A stretch of 64,000 bases of DNA from Acholoe squamosa (lineage: Eukaryota > Annelida > Polychaeta > Phyllodocida > Polynoidae): the NCBI GenBank assembly GCA_949317995.1, contig OX439046.1, forward strand, positions 33,950,002 to 34,014,001, given 5' to 3'. Positions 1 through 11,498 of the stretch are shown one piece after another. Position 1 is the first letter of the stretch; every line of letters begins with the position of its first letter. A model generated the notes under the pieces. The model worked only from the letters and a program-made list of their open reading frames with translations, was not told the DNA's origin and did no database searches. Made by a program: the position numbers and the translations under genes.

Positions 1-2039
1 ATAAGATCTGTTCAGTAAGTGTGTCAGTATTCATTCCCAAAAATCATGAACCCCCTTCTCTCTTTTTTTTCTGTATCGTTTATATTTTGTTATGATTATA
101 GAATAACTTCCGTTAATGGTTTTTGACCTTCACCCCTAAACTTGACCCTACAGTGTTATACATATGACCCACCGACCTTGTGCTAACCTTGGTCACTGGG
201 AGGTGAGTCCTTAATTTATCCAAAATCCAAGGATTTCTTGGTGCGTCACATCTTTAAGAGACTCTGGGGGCGGAGGATTCTGATGTTCCTCTTTACCCTA
301 AACCTTACCCACTTTGTGAAGCACATTGTTGTGAAATATTTCAAATCCTGAGATATTCCTTCTCAGTCATTTTCCCATTCAGTGTGGGGTTTGCGCTGTA
401 GTATTTTTGGTAAACTCACCCTGAATTTTATTGTTTCATTTGTTATCATGTAGAGGCCGTGTGACTCGAGCACAGTTTGTTGCCAGGTATACACTCTAAC
501 TAAGGTTTAAGTCCTACTTAACTAACTTTGGACATAGACTTTATACTAATGGATAAATCATAAGCTTACAAGTCAAATCTAAGCTTCAATATGCAAAGCT
601 GATATCTTATTTATTGGATCAAATTCCACTTAAGGCATGGGAACTGAGTACTGATAACTTAGAATAAGGTCCATAATCTGACTTCGTTGGGTGCAGAAGA
701 AAACTATCACATCACTTTATAGTCCTAGCTACTGCTAGTAATAACACGTGCTTCTGGGAATCAGTTTAATTTCTAATTTGTTGAGCAATATTTGTGTTTG
801 GCTGTATGATGTCCCAATGAAAATAGTATGTTTATAACAATGTTTCCCCAACGTATGTAAGTATTGCAACCCGATAGAACACGAACAGATTTTGACAGAA
901 GATATCCTTTAATCGTGGTATATTTCAATCTGAACATGGTGCATTTTGGCTTTTTATGAAAACTTGAACAACATTTTGGGCTTGACTATTATCCTCTTTA
1001 ATCTGTATCCCACAGATCCCCCTAGAACATTTAAATCCCAGGACCCGGTCCAATTCAATATGAATTTCGTTTTTTCCCCTCTTATCGTTCGTGAATCTGT
1101 TCCTGTCGCATATATGTTTGGTATTCATTTCCCTTGTGTGAATGCTTTCCCTTCCTCCCCTACCTTACCCTATTCCTCCTTCTTTACTGACAACTAACTA
1201 TGGTTATGTGTGTATATACTCTGTCTAAACTAAGACTCAACAGCTATGCATAATGTAAGCGAAATTTTGCATATTAAGAATATTACTTTGTGTAAATGCA
1301 TCTAGAGATCAAGCGCACTAGCACATTCAAGTATATTGCATTACGTTTTTAATTCGCCTGCCTTTTTGGGATATGAGTATTCATGTATTACATATGCACT
1401 ATCTATAAATTATTTGCAATAATCATTAAAGGCCATGATTGCTGATTCTCTATGTGTTGATTACTTTTAAATTGAGGATCACAATCCAAATTGAGTATGT
1501 ATACGTATTGATCAACTAACTGCCATGTTGGTTATCGATGTAGTCATGTCCATGTGTAATAATATTTTTCGGTGTTAAAAAAAAATTTCAGACAAAAGTG
1601 TTTTTTCAGGAAATCCTTTTGAACATTTTTGTAAAGCTGTATGGTCTGTGTGTGTAACCTGTTGAATGTGGTGGTACCTCCCTGGTCCGGAGTGTCCCCA
1701 GGGCACATACTGTCAAATCACCCACACAGCTACATAGAATATTTCTAATGCTCAATTTTGGGCAAAACAAAAGATAAAGGCCAAAGTGTGAAGACATGTG
1801 TTACCTGTTGCTTTGTGAGTCATCGTGGTCTGTGTAGTTCTTATCTGGGTGATGTTGTCGAGGAGGTGGTCCTGGCCAGGTGACAATGGCTAGCTGATGT
1901 CTCCTTGTGCGTAGTTCTGGTGTCTGCCGTTAGGTATCACTAGTATCTGTGTTGGCCAGGTGTAGGGCCTAAAGGTAGAGTTGTGATGTTATTTACTAAT
2001 GGTGGGCCCCTTGGCCTCCCTCTGCTGTTCTTGTTCCAG
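1..2039 (+). other. Non-coding stretch, probable last intron of the Cav2 gene
   Basis: No convincing coding exon is visible here. The stretch ends in a pyrimidine-rich run and the acceptor ttgttccag at 2031-2039, directly before the open Cav2 exon, so at least the right part should be intron of that gene. A 33-nt interval with exon-like borders near 453-485 was considered and set aside because its frame does not fit. Confidence 0.55.
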
Positions 2040-3148
2040 GAGGTCGCAGGCCACAGCACCATGACTACTACGATGGTGATGGTCTCAACATTCCTGCCTC
2101 ACCTGAACGAGGTCGGAGCAGGAACAGGCCGCGCCCTCCTCTAAACTCCCAGCGCCAGGTCGTAGGATCCCCACTGCCAAGTCCAACCGCAAGCCGCTCC
2201 CACTCGCGAGAACCGTTGTACAGAACCACCTCCCTCGAGACGCGATCCAGGAGTCCCTCCCCTCACCCAACACCAACGCCAACCCCAATGCATGAGTACT
2301 ATGGATCAGCCAATCTGACGGACCGCTCCCGCAGCCCAAGTCCGACGTCTGCTGTTGGCGCCGCAGGGCCCCGTGCGCCCGGCGGTGGCAAGCGGCACCC
2401 ACGACGTCTGCCGGAAACGCCGCAGAAGCCTTCCTCGCTTAACCTGCCAAAGCGGCAGGATGACCGAATGCCACATGTCATCCCCTCTCCCACCATTCCA
2501 CAGCCCCATAAAAGTCCCGGCAGTATCAACTTCCCGAGGCTCAGTGCTTCACCTACCCACCTCCCCGCTAAGCTCAATATCCAGCCGGGAGGGCCTATGC
2601 GCCCAGAGGGTCGGTTGGAGCACGGGGTTACGGGAATAGGTGCCACTGCCGCAATGGGGCCGCCGCCGCCTCGTGTTGGCGGGCCGCCACCTCCACTGTA
2701 CAGTCCAACAGAGAGGAATGACCTGAACATGCCTGGTTCCCGCCATAGTAGCCGTGAGCATCTAGCAACATCACGGGCTGGCTCTCGGGACCACCTAGAT
2801 GGACGTGGCCCAGGAGGGCCTCCCATGCCACGGTATGCAGGCCCTCTCCTCAACAATGGTCGGCCTGACCGTGGCTATACGGACCGTGAGCGTGACAACC
2901 GCTTTCGCGAGCAGCAGCAGCAGGATATGGCGGGTCGTGGGGTGGGTCGCGGGGCTCCACCTAATGCCCTGCCCAACGGCTACAAGCCCGGCCAGACGAT
3001 GGGCAGGGGTGAACGGACCAATGAGCCACCAATGCCCCGGACTGGGCCCCATTCTCGAGGGCCACCACCACAACAACACCCACCACCGCCACCATCAACC
3101 CGACAACATCCACCACGTAGTGATTCCGACGACGAGGACTGGTGCTAG
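2040..3148 (+). CDS. Voltage-gated calcium channel alpha-1 subunit, Cav2 type, last coding exon (C-terminal tail)
   Basis: The last exon of a Cav2 (N/P/Q/R-type, cacophony-like) pore-forming subunit, the presynaptic channel that admits calcium to trigger transmitter release; this part is cytosolic. The exon follows acceptor ttgttccag; its first two bases complete a split codon and the frame stays open to TAG at 3146-3148, about 368 residues. It is rich in Pro, Arg, Ser and Gly, with SRSPSP clusters. Recognition rests on RRLPETPQKPSSLNL, on INFPRLSASPTH, and above all on the terminus SDSDDEDWC. From family knowledge, Cav2 proteins share an RRLPxTP block, invertebrate Cav2 has a similar INFPxLxASPTH block, and a D/E-x-WC end binds PDZ domains of Mint1-type scaffolds and RIM. 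Any Met inside the exon (such as at 2216) is not a start. Membrane repeats, EF-hand and IQ region lie upstream of the window. Confidence 0.88.
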
Positions 3149-4720
3149 CCAACTCAAAACAAGCCCTCCTTTGAGTGCGAGGGGGGCTTGTGTCACCGGA
3201 AATGGGTGACCGCTACCCCCGGAAGTGGGGTGCCCCCAGGGACCAGCATGCATGGCGCGGCGTGTGGCCGGGCGGTCGGCGGACCAGGAGCCTGAATGCA
3301 ATTATTGAAGCTCTATGAGGGCAGCAGTATGTGTTTGTGGCAACTGTTGTGTGTCCGCTGAACCCAAATATCACAGAAAACAACACCAACTGTGATAACA
3401 ACACAGAGACCACGCTGTGCTGGTGCTGAACCAGGTGCTGGGGTGCAGAGCGGCATGTTGGAGCACTTGGCTATGGTGCTTTTGTATTGACTCAATCCTT
3501 ATATACCCATGTTTTCCCTGGTACATATATACATATAAAGAGCCGGGACCATATGGTGTCCTCTTTGTTATATCTTATCTCCGAACCTAGCCTTTTCATC
3601 ATCTCCTTTTGCTGACGGCTGAAGATATAAACCGAGTGGCGGCTACTATATATACTACTATGCGGCCACTGATTGCACTGTGTTCAGTCTCTATACACAT
3701 GTCTACACATACCACATTCTACAACCTTTATCTTGTTAATATCCAATAGGTTCATCATAATAATAACCCACAACCAGTACAGTAATTAGTACATGTCAGA
3801 GCCAATAGATGGCAACACTGGCGTAGTTGTAGCTGGTTATTGGTGGGCTGCTGTGACGTAATGTTTACGTCATTAGGGTGGTTAACGACATGGTCATGTT
3901 TTGGTGATGTAAAGGTGACTGTCGATGCTCATATGTATAGAAAATGGTATTTCACTATTTGAAAAAAGAAAATACGAAGTCAAATAATGAATGGAAACAA
4001 AATCATCAAATATGACGTAAGTGCCAATTTCCCGATGATGTAAGTCATATTAGCCACTATGGCAATGTAGTCTTCTTTTGAAATGTCACTGAAGCTAATA
4101 TTATGGGAAGAAGAAGGCCCTAAGTTGCAGACCAATATAATTGTTGATGTTATTATTAGCTGTTAAACCACCACACTCCAGAATATTAAAACGCTGTTAA
4201 CCGCCACCACAATTCACCTTATTATACTATTGTGACAGCAAAGGTGGAAACCAGTCTTATTCCCTCGTGTCAATAAGACTGCTTTCTCCTGTCATGGTCA
4301 CATTTTAAAGAGTCTCTGTGATGCAGTTGTTGCAAGGTTGAATGTTATCAAAGGTAAATACCAACGAATTGTGAACCTACCTGGTATTCTTATACGCATG
4401 TCTACATGTTCATAGAAAGATGCACCCTTATATGTCTGTTCGTCGCCGCCTCAGGGCAAGTCACGTGGATCTCGGACCCCATGTGACACAAGTGACCAAT
4501 CACATGACCATACATGGCCAGTCTTGTGACCAGAACAAAGGGGGGTAGAGTACAAAAGTGTGAAGTATGCTGACCAGTTAGTTACTGGTGGCCATAGGAT
4601 GCTGCATACGTGATGCCGATACACAACATACACCTTATCATAACTACATACAGTCATATATTAGTCTTGTGAGGACCTTAACGATGTATACACATGCTCA
4701 TGAATAAATGTTCACTCTGT
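3149..4720 (+). other. Probable 3' UTR of the Cav2 gene
   Basis: The first canonical AATAAA that I find downstream of the Cav2 stop is at 4703-4708, giving a 3' UTR of about 1.5 kb if used. No other gene or repeat is evident. The extent is inferred, since earlier non-canonical signals could be used. Confidence 0.4.
4703..4708 (+). terminator. Candidate polyadenylation signal of the Cav2 gene
   Basis: AATAAA is followed within 40 bases by a T-rich run (4728-4742), the usual order of signal and downstream element. It lies 1.55 kb past the stop codon. Confidence 0.35.
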
Positions 4721-6470
4721 ATGGATTTTTTAATTTTTTTTCTGTGGGAAACACAAATTCACCCACTCCCAAATCCATTCCTCAAACATGGTGGTGATGG
4801 CCTCTATGTAAAATATATAGACTGTATAGATGAGTCATCATCACCTTTTTTGCATTCTTAGGTTATTTTGATGAAGTCTTTCTGCTCAACCTTTTGCATA
4901 CCAAGTCAAATGAGATGGAGAAAATGTTATTGAAAGCCGAATGTATGTATGTGTATGGATACATGCACCTCCACTACATTACTGCAAACAGTATGCTATT
5001 AGCATAGTCATTGTCGTAGTAGAAAAAGTTCTATACCTTCAGAGTGCAATCTATGGTCAAACCACAGTCACACAGAATATTTGTACTATGGTAACGGTCA
5101 GGAGAGGTTTACATAATAAGATATCCAAATTGTAAAATCAAAAAAACATATACCGGGAATAGGGCTTAGAAAGTTAATCAACCTTACAACAATTGAACTA
5201 TTGGAATGTGCACGTCTTGAGTTTATTTGATGTGTGAAGATCCAAATTAATTAAATAGGATTGGTTATTTATAGACAATGATTGGGAATCCATGAAACAG
5301 TAGCAAATATGCCTGAATTCAATTGTGGAATATGAGGTATCTAACCAACTTTACTCTCAGATGTTTTCATCATTATAATGGTAGAAGAAGATTACAGATT
5401 GATATTAAATTAGTGGGCCTGTAGTGTAGACACCCGTGGTAGGGCTATAGTTATTACCCATACTTTATCCATACTTCCTTCTCAAAGAAATTATTATAAC
5501 ATGAGAGAATGAACCCTTCATATATGATATAGAACACCATGTTGGAGACTCTGTGGCCCTTTTTCTGTACGAGTTGTTTGGCGTTGGAGATGCACGATCT
5601 ATTCACGAGGCATCTCTGTTTATTAACTAGTTTTATGTGTTGTGATCAAGATACAAACATCTTAAGACATATATGTCTCCCCTTATCTACCTCCAAATTT
5701 TAGTACATTCCCGAATGGTTATGTCAGCCTAAGAGGCTATCATTTGAATGAAAGAGAGTGTATTTAATTCAGTGTCAGTTTCATTTTTTTTTCATTGTTG
5801 GTCAAGGAGGACTAAGTTTGTTAGAACTGCTACCACTGTAAATGTGCTGGTACCTTTATAGTACCTGAAACTGTCACAAGAGGGTTGTAGTTCATGAAAC
5901 TTCCCACAGGGGGCAATGCCTTTTTCTGGGATATGAAAGTGCCACGTAATATCCTGGCAACAGTCGCGCCCTCTTACGGAATGCCCACGAACCAAGCCTC
6001 ATGTGGACTTGCTGTAAGGTAACTATTGGTGACGTAACGTCCACAATGCGTAGAGTCCGTGTCTCATGACGTCAGCCAGACTGACGTTGACCAAAGCACA
6101 AATTGTTCGTCATGTGATCAAAGTACAATGATCTATTTATCATTGTTTTCCTCTCAATTTCCTCAAAACTCATAATAAATCGTCCCATACTTAAACTGTC
6201 ATGAGGTAGTGGCATTGATATCATTTGACGTCACCTGGTGACATTTGTCATTGACATAAGTAATACATGATCGTATATATGACAGCGTCAGCTGGCGTGC
6301 ATCTCCAAAGGCCTTGATATGTACCTAGTAGGTAGCCATGAATCTGATTTGTGTGTGTGTTTCATAGGCTAATCAGGGGAAGGACCAGGGTTTTGTGACC
6401 CAAGACGTGACTCAACAGTGCTAGATATAAATCTAAATCTAAACCGATAGAAAAATCTGTATAATATAGA

Positions 6471-6536
<66 letters not shown>

Positions 6537-7409
6537 CTTTTTTGAATGTTTTTCCCAATTCATTACAAGGCCCTACTATTAGATAATTCTATCTAGGCAA
6601 TGATTTCAATAGGCCTATACCTAACATCACTTTGCCACAATCCTAGCCACCAAGGCCCCTTTTGCTAATGCATAGGTCTATCAGGAAACGTCCACTGTGA
6701 TTTTTCAATGGGTTTCCCACCTTTGGTGGTTTCCAGTGGATCATGTCAATGTACATGAACCGGGTTTGGTAAGTGTTCTTGTAATAGGAGTTGATACGTC
6801 ATCTAACCCAATATCCATTCAAATGAATCTTGATCGAAATGAACCCAATGGAATTGTGTGTAGTTGCAATTAGAAAAGAGCCAATAAAGTGAGTGTGAAT
6901 ATTTGTAATTCAGCTTCACATGTTATATTCCAAACCCTTTTTGTGGATAGATAATGTCAACAGTATACTATGTCAACTTTCTATAAAACCGTCCTCAAAG
7001 GTTGCTGCCACGTTTTTTTGCAATGCTGCTATATGGCTACATACAAGAATATAGTCCAAATTTTAGTTACGCATTTAATGCTAAATTAGGAACATTCAAG
7101 GTTAATCTTAAATCACCATGGTAATATCTAAATTCACATGTAATGATAACAAGAAACGCTGAAAGTATATTGTTCTTCAGTGTTCGGAGCGTCAGTTTCA
7201 ACTTGGTCCTTTCCCTCATATGCTAAGAGTCATTGACATTGTTAAATGAGTGGTATTGATGTGTTTACATTAGGGTGTCAGCTTGTTTACTACGGGTACT
7301 AGATTGTTTACACGCACACACCAGCATGTTTACACAGTTTTACCTTCATGTCCATGTACTAATTCATTTATCATCAGCTGATCATTTGTTTATGTGTTGT
7401 TATAGTTTA
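4721..7409. other. Intergenic stretch without recognisable gene
   Basis: AT-rich sequence with only short chance open frames. The only clear structure is the (TA)n tract at 6474-6532. Confidence 0.5.
6474..6532. repeat. (TA)n microsatellite
   Basis: About 29 uninterrupted TA units, able to form a cruciform and probably variable in length between individuals. Confidence 0.95.
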
Positions 7410-7614
7410 CAGGTTTACCCCTCCCTACAACCAACTATAATCCACCACCCACACAGTACCAACATTTTGTAAGCTTCTGTGCAGGTTTACCCCTCCCTAC
7501 AACCAACTATAACCCACCACCCACACAGTACCAACATTTTGTAAGCTTCTGTGCAGGTTTACCCCTTCATACCTCCAACTATCACCCACCACCCACACAG
7601 TACCAACATTTTGT
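7410..7614. repeat. 72-bp tandem repeat, 2.85 copies
   Basis: Units start with caggtttacccctccctac (last copy cttcatac) at 7410, 7482 and 7554. The first two differ at one base; the third carries a few changes and lacks the last part. The even 72-bp spacing shows a tandem array. Confidence 0.92.
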
Positions 7615-9848
7615 TCCTGTCTGTAAAAATACTATCTGTTGCATAACATTTTCTATGCAAACCATCAAGTCTATTGTTAAGACAACAATAGAGGAAAATT
7701 GACCATGTTGAGAGAATGAGACACAACTCATCACTTGTACATAAGAAAGCCTCTTATATTTATAAATGATGTATTTACATATATTTATACGTCTTTTTCA
7801 CGTAACAGTATTAAGGTTAGATGCTCGTACCTCCTGTTGTACCTAAGTCCTAGCTTCTAGTCGTAGGCAGACATTCAGTCGGCCTCTTCTGAGGCCATCT
7901 TTTCCCCGCTACAGAAATGTCATATAATATTTGACATATTTCTTATAATATCAAACTTGATCGAGATGATTTTAATCAATCAGTCTTGGAAACAACCGTG
8001 GCCCACACCCCTTCTGCAACTTAATATTATATTTTGGCACAAAACTCAAACTATCCTCTCGATATGTAACTAATGTTAAGATACAACCCAAAGATGTCGT
8101 GTGCTGTGATTTACCGATATTCATTTTATTCGACACGCCAGAGATTTGTGGTTGGAAGTAAAGGAAACAGATGAAAATTAGAGTTATGATAATAAAAATG
8201 ATATCGATCATTATAATTATAATCATATTCATAAACTGGCACTTCCTGTTACGTGCCCGCTCACCCTACAGCACGTTGGGATACATCTAGTCTCTACTTC
8301 CGGTAGCATGGCCTGGTGGTAGCTCTTTTCTCCTAACAATGATAACGATAATAATCCTAATCATGATAAATATGTATCATATGATGTATACTGTGACCTT
8401 ATTAATCCTTAAAGACAATGAAGATTAGAGATTACTCTATGTAAGGTATAGTTCCATTTGCTATCTACCCTATTCAATAGCAGACTGGCCGAGGTGGTTC
8501 AGTATAGATGGTATCAGGGTTGTGCCCTGGCATGTGATGAGATAATGTACCGTGTATATGTGAACACGAACAAATGAAAGGTGTGCTCAACTGTCTGCAC
8601 TGAATGTAGTCATGAATGATTGGTTTTCCGTGCAGTTGGGTCAGGGGCCTCTCAATATATTATGATAATGAAAAAAAAATAACATTATGTTTCTTCGTTA
8701 AACTTTTTCAATATATTGGTCGACGCAAATGCCAGCGCACTTCCCTGCGTCCCCTACTAAGACTTTGGTATAATATTATATACACATAAAACCCCAATGA
8801 ATCATTGGAAACCTATATATGAAAATATATATATATATACATATAAATCTATATATATACATACATACAAATAGTATATGAGATATTATTTCTCATTGTT
8901 GTGTAGCTATTTAACGTTACCTAGTAGGTGTTCCCTGTAATATACCGTTGTATATATTGTGAAAGGTCCGAGCTAGGGAAATGCTACTATGCGCCAACAT
9001 GGTGTCTAGGAGTAAGGATGACGATGCGATGGTCCATATACATTCATCTTTGATTAAGGGGTAAGTCCCGGTCCCCTCTTGGTGATATCCAGGTTTATAA
9101 TGATTACATGAATGATGTCTTGCTGTGGCTGTGTCAACTCCAAACAGCCTTGGGGCCATTTTGTTTCTAGTTCCTGCCCAACTGTTGTATCCTTCCGTTT
9201 GATTGGCTGACAGATGTTAGTGAGAAGACCAATGGCCAAGCATCCATGTGGTCATGTGATTACCTCTTTGTTTGTCCCGCTGACAGCGAGTCATTATACT
9301 AACAAATCACTCTCTTAATCATTACCATTTCCATATAGTTGTGAGGAGAACAGTGTTGACATACGCCATACATACAGGTTACAAGAGAATGTGCGAGTGT
9401 TGAGTTGTCATATGATGATATGAGAATCAATGCCTTAAATGCATTTGTAATGTAGATACTAACAAAAATGTACATAAGATTCACCGAATAATTCCCTCTA
9501 TCTGTTGGGCGGGGAAGTGCACTGGTAGAGGCCGAATGGATAGCGGTCCCTTATATACAGGTCAATGCCCGTGACACATACTGTTATTACCTTTATCATC
9601 ATTCCTTTAAAGTGGCTATAATTGTCAAAAATATATTTATTTTGGGCTTTGAATAAAGTCAAACAATGGTATAATCATTAGTTCGTTGTTCGGGTCTTCT
9701 GTACATTAAAATTCTTCCCAATACATTTTTCTTGTGAAGATAATTTAACTTGAAACGGTCTCTTAAAAATAATAGACATGTAGGCCTCTTGTCACAACCA
9801 TTTCTATAGATCACTAGTCCCCAGGACTAAGGACCAGATTCCTGTGCC
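7615..9848. other. Intergenic stretch without recognisable gene
   Basis: No supported coding sequence. An impure TA/TATG-rich simple-sequence patch lies at about 8810-8872. Two short segments (near 8483 and 9506) recall tRNA A-boxes but have no matching B-box or cloverleaf. Confidence 0.5.
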
Positions 9849-10045
9849 TATGATTATATAATAAATCATAATCGAGTATGCCGCTACGCCCCTTTCCCGT
9901 CCCAGTGAAAAGACATTGTGTGGAATAAAATAATTTTATTATTTTAATACTTTGTAACCTGAACACCAGTAAAATTGATATTTGACAATAGTACAGAATG
10001 TAATACATATGCTGTTGAACAGAACACAAATGTTGACAAATAACC
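9849..10045 (-). repeat. Split direct repeat B2 (outer)
   Basis: The 197 bp running from tatgattatataataaatc to ttgacaaataacc match 10310-10506 base for base as far as I can compare. It is the 3' end of the element; AT-rich, ending on the minus strand in ataatcata. Confidence 0.95.
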
Positions 10046-10130
10046 CTATCACCGACATAGTTTGAATAAGATAAATAATAGAACAATTATAACCATATGA
10101 CATACAGGAGGTGATGTGGGAGGTGGTGGG

Positions 10131-10309
10131 ACACAAAACTGTATGAATGTGAGTTGTGGGTGGCGCAAAACGGTGTGTATGGTTTTTTATGGACTTGGGT
10201 GGTACCACCATAGAGGGGTGGAAGGGAGTAGGAATAGTCCATTGTAGAGTAGGGGTGTTATAAGAGGTTTGGGGGGTTGGGTACGGGCAGGCGAGCTGCA
10301 TACAGACAC
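10131..10309 (-). repeat. Split direct repeat A2 (internal)
   Basis: This 179-bp block matches 15115-15293 with two differences (taggaatag versus ttggaatag, and gtagag versus gtaaag). It abuts B1 with no spacer, which is the circle-junction-like B1/A2 arrangement of split-repeat YR elements. Confidence 0.95.
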
Positions 10310-10506
10310 TATGATTATATAATAAATCATAATCGAGTATGCCGCTACGCCCCTTTCCCGTCCCAGTGAAAAGACATTGTGTGGAATAAAATAATTTTAT
10401 TATTTTAATACTTTGTAACCTGAACACCAGTAAAATTGATATTTGACAATAGTACAGAATGTAATACATATGCTGTTGAACAGAACACAAATGTTGACAA
10501 ATAACC
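10310..10506 (-). repeat. Split direct repeat B1 (internal)
   Basis: Internal copy of the 197-bp B repeat, lying 74 bp beyond the YR stop and fused directly to A2. Confidence 0.95.
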
Positions 10507-10580
10507 AAAACTAGAGTCTATATTTGTGAGATGGAGGCAGCAATTCTTGATTGGATACGAGAGGCTCTTTAGGACCTCAC

Positions 10581-11462
10581 TTAGTTGAGATAAATGTCAG
10601 AGCGCCAGAGGCCCAGATCCCGGATCTGACCTTCAGATGCCCCCATATCTGCAGCCATTGTGGCTGCAGTTTTCCTGAGACAGTGGATTGAATGGTGTTC
10701 AGGGGGAAGTCCTGCATCCACCACAGCGGCCAGCCACACCCTGGCCAGGTGAGTGGTTGTAACAATTTTGTTTGAGTCCGGAAACACCAAGAGGGGTTGG
10801 AGAGGATGACGGGTAGGCGCCTGGGCCACCATATGGTTGTACAAGTTAGCTATAGATTGTGAATGAAATGGGTGGTCAATAACCATGTAATGGCGTTGAC
10901 AGGCCCGTTGTAAGTTCTTGGCCCATTTCTGCCGGACATGAAGAGAATTATTGAGTACCACAAAGTCGCCCCTGGTGGGATGACGAGATGGATCAAATGA
11001 GTCCATGGTGTCCGGTGCTATATTGGATCTCCTCCACGCACAGATGAGGAGGAGTGTGAATGCAAACCGATAAAGTACATTGTTTATGCCCGTTGGAAGA
11101 GCCCGTAGGACCATAGTAAACTGATATGGTGTTAATGGCCAAGTGGCCTTGGATTCATAGGACTTGTCATTCTGGATTAAGTTGAGAGTCTTCGTGGCGA
11201 ATTTGTGAGAGAAGGGCGCCGTAGGGCGTCCAGTAAGTTCCATGAACACCTTTGCATGGGACATATATATGGGAACCGTAGCTGGGGCATAGAAGCAATC
11301 CAAGTACTCCACATACGCCCGAATGTCACATGGTGTAATAAAATACAAGTCAATATCACAGTGCCACATGAATGCAATGAACACAGAGGCTGCTCTATTA
11401 AAGTTGGCGAGGTTCTTCTTCTTTGCCTGTATGCGCGCCTGCGCCTTGTAATACATCGCCAT
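10581..11462 (-). CDS. Tyrosine recombinase of the YR retrotransposon, ending at or just before the expected catalytic Tyr
   Basis: A 293-residue DIRS-type YR that would integrate the circular DNA copy by cutting and rejoining strands. An N-terminal SAM-like, DNA-binding part (about 1-105) precedes the catalytic part. Visible residues are the first Arg in CAWRRSN (R144/R145), a candidate hairpin Lys (K179), the HCLR box (H260, R263) and GLWRSD (W286). In this family the nucleophilic Tyr normally lies about eight residues after that Trp. Here the frame ends at N293 with TAA exactly eight codons past W286; Y291 is only five residues away and is probably not the nucleophile. The frame is also shared with RT-RNase H: from the TAA at 11499-11501, twelve sense codons lead to this Met. 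The protein may therefore be made by readthrough, by reinitiation, or not at all in this copy. Confidence 0.88.
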   Translation of the reverse strand: MAMYYKAQARIQAKKKNLANFNRAASVFIAFMWHCDIDLYFITPCDIRAYVEYLDCFYAPATVPIYMSHAKVFMELTGRPTAPFSHKFATKTLNLIQNDKSYESKATWPLTPYQFTMVLRALPTGINNVLYRFAFTLLLICAWRRSNIAPDTMDSFDPSRHPTRGDFVVLNNSLHVRQKWAKNLQRACQRHYMVIDHPFHSQSIANLYNHMVAQAPTRHPLQPLLVFPDSNKIVTTTHLARVWLAAVVDAGLPPEHHSIHCLRKTAATMAADMGASEGQIRDLGLWRSDIYLN

Positions 11463-11498
11463 ATAGAGTGGGCCTGAAGATAAAACAATGTTAAGGTA

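Noticed and set aside
453..485. 33-nt interval between tag and gtatac that looks like a micro-exon of Cav2
   Set aside because: The last exon needs a preceding phase with one leftover base; in that phase the interval contains TGA, and no other exon is seen to repair the frame.
946..1197. Open frame of 83 codons upstream of the Cav2 exon
   Set aside because: No recognisable motif, AT-driven composition, and it lies in probable intron.
2299..2856. Long minus-strand frame opposite the Cav2 exon
   Set aside because: A GC-rich shadow of the repetitive Pro/Arg/Gly codons on the other strand; no domain.
8483..8560. ctggccgaggtggttcagta, resembling a tRNA A-box
   Set aside because: No B-box at the right distance and no cloverleaf can be drawn.
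9939..10508. 189-codon minus-strand frame across B1-A2-B2
   Set aside because: It is formed by the terminal repeats of the retrotransposon, repeats the same peptide twice because B is duplicated, and has no recognisable domain.
10581..10600. Y291 as the recombinase nucleophile
   Set aside because: It lies only five residues after the conserved Trp, too close for the family spacing of about eight; kept as a possibility only.
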